From Rosellinia necatrix (lineage: Eukaryota; Ascomycota; Sordariomycetes; Xylariales; Xylariaceae): a stretch of 64,000 nt of DNA. Under the pieces are notes generated by a model. It was not told where the DNA came from. It saw only the letters and a program-made list of their open reading frames with translations, and did no database searches. The position numbers and the translations under genes are program-made. Location of the stretch: NCBI GenBank assembly GCA_021209875.1, contig JAGYVD010000008.1, positions 2,975,501-3,039,500 on the forward strand, written 5' to 3'. The first letter of the stretch is position 1. Every line of letters begins with the position of its first letter. Below are positions 1 through 10,353 of this stretch, in pieces.

Positions 1-2080
1 TATGATTCATATAGCTTCCTATTGCTCCGGTGTAAAACAATCATCGTCTATTGCGTCAATTGTATAGGCATTTAAATAGATCTGAGAAGGTGTTGAGAGC
101 AATATTGTCGGAAGGGAAAAGCTAGGAGAAAGCACATAACCAAAGCCTTCTTTACTGACCATCTTTCGCTTTGTTTTTGTGTGTATGTACGGGGGGGCCA
201 CTACTACCATATTATACACCTTGGTGGTTACAGGAATTGATCTCAAGTGTGAAATGAAATCCATGGTCGCCATGACTAAGAAAATAACCATGCCCAAGCA
301 GCCACCACCAATGTTAGGAACAGACAATCCATGAAATCTCTAGTGTATATCTCCCACTATGCCATACCCACTGTCTACTTCACAATTGACTTGCAAAGCT
401 TTCGAATTCTGATTAGAGTATCTAACAAGTATTCTAATTTCTTCTCATCGTCTTGTCGTCTTGTTTGCCTTTATATGGCGTTGTGTCTACCTCATATGTT
501 GTAATTACTAGTGCTACCTTGATAGTGCACTTTTAGCATGTCTACTGAGCATAGAACGAAGCTCTAACCATAGCTATCCAAGCTGCTACGTAGAAGCAGA
601 CCGCCACAAACCCGTAAGTTTCTTCGCCACTGCTACAACTCGGTTCTTCAATGCCTCGGACTGAATGCCAGGTAGCGTCGATCTCTGTGGCTTGGTCGAT
701 TTACCCACCTATGCAACCTACATACAGACATTGACATACCTCTTGTAGAACTCTCCTAACTACCTTAAAGAGCTTGCAGGAAGAGTGGACACAGCGCGTT
801 TGGCAGCGGTTGCCGCTTGGTCTCCGTGACATGGGTTTAAATTGCTAGGCTCCATACATCTCGTGGGAAAGTCGCATGGCATCGCTGGTAAGTGTAAAGT
901 TTCCAAGGCACCGCCTTTTTTAATATGTTGAACATTCGACATCTGTAATCATGTGCATATAAATAATATTGATCTATACTGCTTGCCTACTTAGAGCAAT
1001 GCATGCCTCTAATGCCATTCGATAGACATGAGCTGGATCAAACAACATTATTTGTTTCTCGGCTTAATATCATAAGACTTGTACATAATGGGGGCTTGCC
1101 TACCTTGGTTATCTATTTACTATTGTCAAAGGAATACATACATATTTACATACATATTTACATACATACCTACATGCATACATACGTTAGGTAGGTTACG
1201 TATCCATTCACCTGTCACTCGACAATCAGAACCAAAAAAACAGTCCATGGCTTGCCGCTGGTTGTTGCATCCAACCATGGCGAGGACGAATTGCCTGCAG
1301 GCTTCGCGGCTGGTAAATGAGCATGCAGGACTCCTTAGGTAAAAGGCAGAGCATGGATTGGCCAGGTTCCCCCGATATAGACACTGTAAATTAGTATGCA
1401 GAGGGTGCGACATGTGTTATAGCCCGGCCCTATGGGATCCCTCGTGCGAACAGCTTACCGGGGATTCTAGTGGTCTGCTACAGGGCTTCCAGGCTCCCGG
1501 GCTGCGTCTTGCCAGACAAGGGTGGGTCACCAGGGAGCTGAGCTCAGGCTTAAGAGGGTCAATTAAGGGCCGCGATTGGTCGCACGGCTGGTTGTCAGAG
1601 GAATGGGAGGTTCCAAGAGCCCCGACCAGACCAGTTTGGTTAGCACCTTCCCGGCGCTTGTTGGCTGGCGTGCTCACTCTTCTCCCATCCCGTTGTGACC
1701 GAGGGATCAAGAACCGAAAATCCCACCAAGCCTTTTTTTTCCTCTCTCGACATAGATTTTGCCGAAGCTAACTCGACAGCCCAGCCGTCGTCCGTCATTC
1801 TTTCTACAGACTATCCTTCGTGCCCTAGGAGATATCTTGTGCATCGTTTACCCAGACCCCAAACCCACTGGCCTGCCGCACGATTCACGAACCAGCAAAA
1901 TTGGCCCCCTCTTGCTCGCTAGCACAAAAGGCGCCGAGCTATCAAACCAACCCAACCAGTCCGGCACTCCCCAGATCGACGCCGCCCTCCTCCCGTCTAT
2001 TTCTGACAACCCCCTCGCGCGCTCGCCCTCGCCGAAGACGCACCACGCAAAGGGGTAGACGCCCGGCCGAGCCAACGACT
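1..2080. other. Gene-poor left edge
   Basis: I see no supportable gene here. Short open frames exist on both strands, including a minus-strand one at 19-327 with a hydrophobic start, but none shows a recognisable domain, splice context or codon bias. A run of ACATACAT/ATTT microsatellite lies at about 1136-1190. The stretch just before 2081 is C-rich and probably holds the promoter and 5' UTR of the Whi5-like gene. Confidence 0.5.
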
Positions 2081-3228
2081 ATGTCGTCGCCCTTGAAGAA
2101 ACATCCGGAGGCCGTTGCCGATAAAGTGCTCAAGCGAGTGGAAGTGAGCAAGGTATGACAAGCCACAAACAAGGGAGGAGAAAACGAGAGCAAAGGGACA
2201 AGACGGGACTAACTCGACTGTTTTCGGTCTCGTAGATCGCACGCAGGCTGCAGGGCCGCTTAGCACTGGCACAGTTCAAGACGAAGCATGGCTGGGAGGA
2301 CCTGACCCTCGACATAATAGAACCCAAGGTCGAACAGCAGCGCCGGCGGCGTATCTGCGATGGAGATGTTCTATCGGACTCCTCCTCGAGCACATCCGAG
2401 CTCCCCTACCCAACGAGGGCGCTGATGAGCTCGCCGCTCAAGGCGCCCCTATTTTCCGACGCCATCACCTCGAGCAGTGGCAGCTCCGGGCACCGTAAGC
2501 GCACATACACGGCGTCGTTTGACATGACCATGTCCAGTCCCACCAAGCGCTTCCGATCCTCCCCCACCCTCCACAAGTCGTTCCAGAACTCTGCCAACCA
2601 CTCCTGGAGGAAGCAACACCAGCTGATGCAGTCGTCGCCCATCAAACCGCGGAAACAACATTTCACCACATCCAACGGCCCGGACGTCTCCTTTTTCCAA
2701 GGCACTCGCCGGCCCTCGGTCGACCTCACGTCGCCCAACTTTGCCGCCCCCACGGAGGACGAAGATGACCTACTGCCCCTACACTCCTTCCAGGTCGACC
2801 GGTCGTCCCCCCCTCGCACTCCGCCCATGCGCGGCCGCAACATCGGCGGCCGGCGAGGCAGGGATGCCAAGGGCGTATCGAATGGGAAGTCAGGTGAAGA
2901 GGGGGCCGACCTGCTGATGTATCTGGCCACCTCGCCTTCGCCGGCCATGCCCATGTCCAGGACCGGTATGGAGCCCCCCTCCACGCCGCCGCCACGGAAA
3001 GACATGGCATTGCCATCGTCGATGATGACCACCCCTGGCGGGGGCAACCTATTCCCCACCACCCCGGGGCAGCCTTTTGATTTCTCCGACTTCGTCAACA
3101 TCACGCCCAGCCCAGCGCAGAAGCCGTGGAAGACACCGCTTGCCTTTTCGTCGGTCAAGACACCGACGGCTAAGACGCCCTTGGGTTTGGCTCGGCGGCG
3201 ACTGACCTTTGAGGAGCCGGCGTTATGA
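2081..3228 (+). CDS. Whi5/Nrm1-family G1/S transcriptional repressor
   Basis: Two exons, 2081-2152 and 2236-3228, joined in phase 0 by an 83-nt intron (GTATGA...TAG), give 354 residues. Exon 2 opens directly with a Whi5/Nrm1 GTB-type motif (RRLQGRLALAQFKTKHGW, then a WEDL and an acidic-basic tail), about residues 25-62. Proteins of this family (Pfam Whi5-like) bind the SBF/MBF G1/S transcription factor through this helix and hold G1/S genes off until CDK phosphorylation. The rest is low complexity, rich in Ser/Pro with many SP/TP sites (SSPTKR, SSPPRTPP, TPTAKTPLG), as expected of a CDK-controlled repressor. The start at 2081 is the first ATG and repeats the MSSPLK element seen again near residue 80. 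Which member (Whi5 or Nrm1) cannot be told from sequence alone. The function is inferred from the motif. Confidence 0.82.
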
Positions 3229-5076
3229 TTCACGTCCTGGTTATGATTACGACCAAAACACTTGGCATTATCGATTAGAGAGATGCATAGCACATACACG
3301 ACCCCGTTTGATACCTTTACAGTTCCATCGCCTGGCTAGTTGTCCTCCCGCGGCCTAGCCCCGACGACAAAAATTTTCACCCAGCACATCATGGCACACT
3401 TATTACTACTTGACTTAATTTTTTTTTTTTCCCCCGTTTCCGACATCATGTTTTCGTCCGCCCGGCACCCTCTCCGGGCGACGTGGACTGTAGCAGAACC
3501 ACCAACCATTCTCGTGACGTCTCGGGAGAAATACAGAGGAGAGTTTTAAGGCACGGCGTTTTAAGGGTCAAGGGCATTCATTGCGTTGCTTATTTTGTTT
3601 TCTATACTGACTGCGCTCACTTACGGTTTACCCCACCCAGTCGACCAGTCAGGGACCACTGGTATGTACCTCACGGGCCAATCGTTTATTCTCGTTCGGT
3701 GATGGGAGGCGGTTTATTCATCCCATGTAATGTTTTCCCGTTGGAGCAGAAATGGGCGTTGGGCAAGAGAGGAAGGAGGGTCGCGAAAGAATTCGGACCC
3801 GAATGTCATGTCATGGTGGGCGATGCGCAATTGTCTCATAGTGTAAATGGCGCAGAAGCAAGCGAGCAGGTGACAAGCTCAGCCCGCCGGCCATGGCGCA
3901 AATACATGCCATTGGGGATGGCAACTGTACCAATCACACAGGCACGTACTCGGTGTACATAGTGGCAGAAAAACAATGCGAACATAATAGTCACGTAACT
4001 CGAATTGGAGGGGAGTGGAGGAATGTGGTGTGTATGTGTGTGTGTGAGCCGATTTTTTTTTTTCCCCGACCACTCTACGCGATTTTGTACGCGCCGGTAC
4101 CCGCGTCGCAGCGCGTAACCAGGCGCCTGCCAACGCGAATTTTCGCGCCCGGGGATTTATTCAGCTCGCATATGGGGTTCACGGCCAATGGGACGGGAGG
4201 ATGTAGAGAGTGTGTGGGAACTCCCCCTCTTTCGGAGGGGGAGTTTGCCAGGGGTGTCAATGCTTTTGTGATGTCACCAGTTATCTTTTTTTTTTTTCTT
4301 TATTAACTACCTTGTACATATATATGTTCTGTTTTGTTTGGGCTGATTGCCGAATTTGGAGGAGACGATTGGCTCAGTATGATCTGACATGCAGCTATAA
4401 TTATACATTATACATATATACATACATACATACATACATACATACATACATACACATGTCCATGCATGCATAGTATAGGTATTGTGCGTGCGTGCATACG
4501 TCAGCAGGCGCCGTACATGGTGTCGCTTACAGGGTAGATCCCACCATTGGATATTGGATATTTGTATCATGTTATGCCGGAGCGTTGATGGGGGAAAGGG
4601 GAAGGGAAAGGGGAGGGGGAGGGGGGCCGCGTTTATCATGGGGATGAAAGTTTTGATTGCTGCGGCTTTGGCGCTCGTTGTGGTGGGCGGATGATGTTTG
4701 GTGGTTAAGGTTTCTCGTTAGGTTAGGTATGGAGGGGGCACGGAAGGTGTGGAGGTCTTCGTTTGTATCGGAATTCAACGTTGAACACTCGGACCTTGGG
4801 GTCGTGTGTCGGGCTGTTGTTGTTGTTGTTCCGTTCGTCGCTTAGAATTAGCATGATGAGTATCATCATTCGTACATCCTGGTTCTGGTGATCATGCACG
4901 GTGATAGAGGCAGACAAGGCGATGGGTCTGTAATCTGTGAGATATGTCGCCGGCGTATGGAAGCGTTTAGGTCTTTCTGCGCAACAACAACCCCCGGCCC
5001 AGCTTATTCTTCGCCTCGCCAACCCTGCGTGGGGGGTTGTTGACGGAGAGTGATGACAGCTTAGTTATAGGCTTCC

Positions 5077-5148
5077 ACTTCCGAAGAGATAAATACTTCC
5101 GAAGAGATAAATACTTCCGAAAAGATAAATACTTCCGAAAAGATAAAT
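5077..5148. repeat. 18-bp tandem repeat, four units
   Basis: The unit ACTTCCGAAGAGATAAAT occurs four times head to tail; units 3 and 4 carry one G-to-A change (GAAAAG). The period is a multiple of three, so frames through it read as six-residue repeats on both strands, but no gene model supports translation. Confidence 0.9.
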
Positions 5149-5455
5149 ATAATCTTGAGCATACACCACCCACACCGAAGCCAGCCTTATCGTATACGAT
5201 ATCGAAGTCTCTCCGCTCGCGCAGGCGGGCGGTTCATGAAACATCCAACAACGCGCCCTCGGCCCTGTTGCAAAGGGGCCATTGGCGAAGCCAAACCCCC
5301 TCCCTCCTCCCCGCCAAGCGGCTTCCCGGGTCGTTGGGACGGCCCAGCCAGGGGACACCCCCGACCCGCCCGCCTTACCTACCGGCAGGCATGCGGCCAA
5401 CGCTTGGGTCCGCGTCTCGCGGCCTCTGGGGGCTGGTGGGTACGAGGTGCCGCGA

Positions 5456-5506
5456 TTATGTAGGTATGTTATGTAGGTATGTTATGTAGGTATGTTATGT
5501 AGGTAT
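5456..5506. repeat. 13-bp tandem repeat
   Basis: TAGGTATGTTATG is repeated three times (5461-5499) with partial copies on both sides. It contains the TAGGTA element that recurs in spacers across the window. Confidence 0.85.
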
Positions 5507-6486
5507 ATAAGGTTTCCGTCGCCGTATCGCTTGGCTGCGCCAGCTGATACCGTAGGCAACACATGCAGATTTGGATGGGAAAGAAGGTGTTGGTTGTGCT
5601 GGGAAGGGAGGGATGCAACCCCCCAGTCACTCACTTGCCCAAGTAGCTTAGAAACATCGCCTAGGCTTATTACGCCTTTCTTGACTTGAATACACCGTCG
5701 TGCCTTCCACCTCATGCTGACCCCCTTTCCCGGCCCCGGTTACGTAGTCGCGCTCCCCGCATGTGCCTGCCTCAAACTTTCGGTGGGAAAGGGGGACCGG
5801 GCGGCCTGGGTAGCTAGCTACCCGAACCCACCCGGGGCGCCCGGGATCGACCCAATTAGGTCGTCTACATCCTTCTTCGGTGTCTTTCTTGAAATGTATA
5901 TGAAGGAAGCTCCCAACTTGTCACGACTCATGGACCCAAGCCCAGTCCCTAGGCTTCTCCAGGGCACGGGCCTAAGCACTATGCATATAAGCTAGAATAA
6001 CGGATGACTGCGATCACACATGGAACTTATCTCCTTGTGTAATGCTATTAGTTGATGGAAATACCGGCAGTTGGAACTGTGGACTATCTCGCTATTGCTG
6101 TCAATAAGGAGTTATATTCGTTACGCTTGCACGATTTGCTTTTGAATAAAATTACCAGCGCTTGTCATTTTTGACTATGTTTAAGCCTAATAAACCTCAG
6201 CTGCACTGTCGGTTTGTTCGGTATATATTCAGTATATATTCAGTATATATACATCGGTGAATGAATATGCTTAATTGAATGCGACTTTTAACTATATCCA
6301 GGTCATTCCAGGGCTATAGGCACCTGTTTGCTATCTAACCTTCGTCGACGTTTGAGTAGATGATATTGAATAGAACAAAAAATATACAAGAAGTTGAAAG
6401 GTGTTCTGACACTAGCAAGGTGCCGCCCCCAGATTCTCCGAGGCGCATTTTCTATGATCGCTTGCCCAACCATCGGCTGACACCAT

Positions 6487-7209
6487 TTAATTGATCTGCA
6501 CCCAATCGATGGACTCGAGGAAGAAGTCGGTCAGGGGCTCACTGCCGTCGACGAGGCGCGGGCCGAGGACCAGGTCCATGGCATCGGTCGGGATGGACGC
6601 CGGGTCGGTGATCTCGTGCAGCAGCTTGCCGTCGAAGTAGAAGGCGACGCGGGCCGAGTCGTACTCGAGCGTGGCGTTGTGGTACTCCTCGGTGTACAGG
6701 TCGACGCCCGTGTCGACCGGGACGGACTGGCCCTGCCCGCGCCGGGTGCTCTCGAAGAGCAGCTGCGAGTCCGACAGGCTGCCGTCGACCGTGTAGCCGA
6801 AGTTGATCTCGTTGAACTGGCTCTTGTCGGCGGCCGGGCCGTCGTCCCACAGCGCGACCCCCCACCACACCTTCTGCGCCGGCCGCGCCGTCAGCGAGAA
6901 CCGCACGCTGAAGCGGCCCGACGTGAAGCGCGCCGGCTTGTAGCGCGCCTTGGACCACGACCCCTCGTTCCGCGGCTCGATGCCCGAGCTCAGGTGGAAG
7001 CGCGCCTTCTCCGTCACGATGGTCGGGCACGTGTACTCGCAGCTCCAGATGTCCTTGTTGAACTCGGTGAAGTCGTCCCGGAACGAGGCCCTGGCGACGT
7101 GCCCATTGGGGCCGTCGGGGGAGTCGGCAGTGGGCAGCGCATGCGCACCCCAGGCGGTCGCTAGCAGCGCGGTGGCTAAGCAACGGATGATGTTCTTGGC
7201 TTGGGTCAT
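6487..7209 (-). CDS. Secreted GH16-like (concanavalin A-fold) protein
   Basis: A single exon of 240 residues. The N-terminus is a signal peptide (charged MTQAKNIIR, then an Ala/Leu-rich core ending near AHALP, cleavage around residue 25). The rest matches the layout of small GH16 beta-jellyroll proteins: an FRDDFTEFN start, a strand pattern GRFSVRFSL, a VWWGVALWDD block, NEINFGY, a YHNATLEYDSARVAFYFDG segment and a closing IDWVQIN. In active GH16 enzymes the motif is ExDxxE. Here the aligned NEINFGY keeps the first Glu but has Asn for Asp and Tyr for the second Glu, so hydrolase activity is doubtful and a carbohydrate-binding role is possible. Third positions are strongly GC-biased, unlike the AT-rich surroundings. 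A TATA-like CTATATAAATAC lies about 125 bp upstream on the minus strand. Family assignment is by pattern and moderately sure. Confidence 0.75.
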   Translation of the reverse strand: MTQAKNIIRCLATALLATAWGAHALPTADSPDGPNGHVARASFRDDFTEFNKDIWSCEYTCPTIVTEKARFHLSSGIEPRNEGSWSKARYKPARFTSGRFSVRFSLTARPAQKVWWGVALWDDGPAADKSQFNEINFGYTVDGSLSDSQLLFESTRRGQGQSVPVDTGVDLYTEEYHNATLEYDSARVAFYFDGKLLHEITDPASIPTDAMDLVLGPRLVDGSEPLTDFFLESIDWVQIN

Positions 7210-7331
7210 CTTGACCGGATGTGTTCACCGGGGTGGGTAAAGCTCTATAGGGTGTTGTTGAACCGTAGTTGAAGGGCGTAGGGACCGATGAGAGGTGCAC
7301 CTGGACGAAACCTTTTGCCTTGACCCGGCTG

Positions 7332-7343
7332 CGTATTTATATA
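7332..7343 (-). promoter_or_regulatory. TATA-like element upstream of the GH16-like gene
   Basis: Minus strand CTATATAAATAC, about 125 bp before the ATG at 7209. Position and composition fit a core promoter; no transcription start evidence is available. Confidence 0.35.
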
Positions 7344-10300
7344 GTATCCATGTCACAGTAAACTGTGACAGTATATGAGTAGCCGTAGACGGCCAGGTGC
7401 TCGGCTTGGTAATGCTCTACTTTTGCTATCCTAGAAGCAGCGGCGTCGTAGCAAGTACCGCAGTACTATTCCGTGACGGTCCATGATATCCATGAGTAGG
7501 CATGGAGTTTCCGTTGCTTCCATTACCATGCCGTACTCTACGGCAAGTAGAATGATACTATCAGCCCGCACCCCAAATGCCCCTCAACCCGTGATCCTCC
7601 ATCAACTTCAAACAGGAAAACGAGCGTAAATCCGGTAGGTTGGCCTGCCCATATCCTTCTTCAGGAAGCTCAGGGCTATGGCAGTCCACTTGCCCTTCCA
7701 CTAGCTATTTCGTTCTTCACCTGTTGTCTGGGTTGACCCTAGCTTTCGGACTAAGGTTAATAGCGGCAGATCCTAGTTTTCAATCAAGACAGAGGGCTTG
7801 GTGCAGGAGACAGTACGTGATCTCGTACCAAAGCCAGTCGATGTCCACGTTTTCATGCGGCGGAGTGTTTCAGTCGACGACGTTGAAATTACAGCTATTT
7901 ATAAGTACCTAGTCGTTCAAGCTAACCACGCTTAGAATGTGGGCGTATTCTATGGTGCGATCAATGCCAAGGCCGCAAGACGGAGTTCTATCTAGGCTAG
8001 GAAGGCAAAGTGAATAAGAAACTTACTGCCTGAGTAAACCTGGTAGTTATCGTTGAACATGCCAATCATCAGGATAATATAAGCTTTCTCTGTGAGAAAA
8101 TTATATGACACAAAAACGTACTGCATAATACGAAGACCTCACAACCTTTCTAACACGCAGAGAAGACAGGTGTACAGCATCATGGGCAACGGTAGATAGT
8201 CATTTATTGGGGACCATAGTATCACTATAATCAGCTAGGAAAGAAATTGTGACCATAATTTGCATATACGCTGAAGTTGAGCATCTTTCACTCTATGAAA
8301 GCTAATTTATTCCCTAATTATACGCATTTAAATCCATTTTCTATTGCGCACAGACGAATTCCACGCGGCTGCAAGATGGATCTTTCGATTCTAACCTTGT
8401 AGGTCAGGAATACTAGCGTACCAAATATCACAGATTGAGTATACAGAGTATCAACACTAGTCAGCACTAGAATTAAGCAGTTTTCACCAAATAGATAACC
8501 TACCTTCTGAACAATTTTGCCAACCAGTATTTTCCATCGTCATTAATACTCAAGTCAATTATTAACAGGCGTTCTAGTTCACCTAGGGTCGGCAAATGGT
8601 TGAACTGCCGCGTTACAAATAAGCCTGATGATACCAACGCTTTAGTTTAGTCAGCGACAACGTCGCGTACGCACAGGCACCCTAAACAAGAGTAGAATAC
8701 GCCGTATCGCACACACACTACAGGGCTATCATCCTTCGTTAGGGGTTAACCTTCTATGTCACTGGCGATTAACGAAAAAAAAAAATTGTTTGAAAGGTTT
8801 TGACAATACGCACGCGTCGAGCGACCCCAGCGTACGAGGCCGACAAGGCCCGAGGAGGAAAGCACGAAGGTCCTTCGTAGAGAAGGTCGAACATAAATGC
8901 CGGAAAGTCTCTGTATCTGATTTGAAATAGAATATAAAATAATTTACGGTGTCTAAAGCCTTCCCAAAAGTATTCGGTATCATTGCAATGGTGTTGAGTG
9001 GTCTGGTCTTAGTTGCCAACATGCTCCGTTCCATTTCCATTTACCGTATTGATAGTTGCCGTACTAAGGTGGACACATACCTATCGCACTGCGTTTCTCT
9101 TTGACGATAGATCCTACCTTTGTTATTATATTGTTCATCGGAACCTTTGTTTATGATACTATGTACCACCATACGACATTAAATACACTCTCCCCCTCTC
9201 CCCCTCTCCCCGGTACTCCAGTAGGAGCCGCACCCAGCCTGATATTGAAGTTTCGCGCTGTCTTAAGATATATGATCTATTACGCTTTCTTTAATCACTT
9301 TAACTAGACTGATCAACATAAGCTCAAGCGCAGGGGCACAGGGCTCATGAAATAGAGAAGCTTTTTGGAAAACCAGTTGTGTTGTAGCAACTAGTCATAC
9401 TGTTGCAGTCCCAACTGCTGGTAGTTCTAGAAATGACTTGTGTAAATATTACATAAAGAGAGAATTTCTCTCTGTAAGGTAATCGCCAGCTATTCTGGCA
9501 TATATGCATGGTGCTTGGGTCCGTGCCCAGTGGAAGCCCGGAAGCCGGGACTTGATTCGTGAATGCACACGGATCTCCCTAAGCCAGAGCATGTCGGGAT
9601 GGGCCTGGGGGCTCTGGAGTTCTGTTCTCGGAGGAGATGTGAGTTTGCCAACTGACCAGTGAAGGAAATGGATAAGTATTTTTGTGTATGGCTAGGCCTG
9701 GATAATATTGAGCGTATCTTGGAAAGTCTATGTGACTGAATGCGGCTTTTACAATCTTTAGGGCTTTTATGAATATGGCATCCTTTGCGGTGCACGACTT
9801 GTAAATCTGCAGTAGCACTTTGTCGATTCTATGTTCGCTTAGGCTAACCGTATCTAGTTATACCCGATTTCGCCCCCATTCCCTGACTTCGACATGGATA
9901 GGATAAGAGATAAGATGACCCTGACTGCAAGACAATAACCTCCCCGAAGGACAAGGTAAGCTTATCCTTCAGCCACTGTCTCGACATAAGATAATATGTA
10001 TCTCTTTATAAAACATGACAAGGATTTAACGTATCGATAAATACATAATCTTTTTTTAAGTACTTCTATTCAACGACTTCTATTTAAAGACTCAATGCAG
10101 ATGCATGGGGAGCAGGAAAGGCAGGAGGTTAGCTCTGCGACCTAGGCTATAAAGACCCCAGCACCCCGCAGGTAGCTGAGTAGGATTCCTCTCATACAGT
10201 TACCAGGGCCCAAAGCCTTTACTGAGCAGCGCAATCATTAAGCTACTTAGGCAATACGTAAAATTCGGTGCTTTCTTTTCCATCATTTTAGTCAACCAAT

Positions 10301-10353
10301 CCCCCAGCTGAGCTGGTTCTACTTCGTCTGATGAGCCGAGTGAAACACAAGCC
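7344..10353. other. AT-rich gene-poor spacer
   Basis: Three kilobases with no supportable gene. Short frames on both strands (for example minus-strand 8759-9040 and 9579-9818) show no domain or splice logic. The AT content and broken frames could reflect decayed repeats, but I find no terminal repeats or transposase motif. Confidence 0.5.

Larger units (their letters stand above)
3229..6486. other. Repeat-bearing intergenic spacer
   Basis: No convincing gene. T-rich tracts (3419-3432, 4290-4302), an (ACAT)n run at about 4415-4455, four 18-bp tandem units at 5077-5148 and three 13-bp units at 5461-5499 are visible. G/C-rich stretches at about 5220-5450 give open frames on both strands without conserved features. 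From about 6000 to 6400 the sequence turns AT-rich and includes an ATATATTCAGT triplication at about 6222-6250. Confidence 0.55.

Noticed and set aside
2406..3299. Minus-strand 297-codon frame over the Whi5-like gene
   Set aside because: It runs antisense to a gene with a recognised motif and correct splice sites, and shows no domain itself.
6539..7300. A second minus-strand frame of 253 codons over the GH16-like gene
   Set aside because: Arg/Gly/Pro-rich translation of a GC3-biased gene in the wrong frame; the 6487-7209 frame has signal peptide and fold features.
8759..9040. Possible transposon fragment in an AT-rich spacer
   Set aside because: The translation has no transposase or reverse-transcriptase motif and no flanking repeats were seen.
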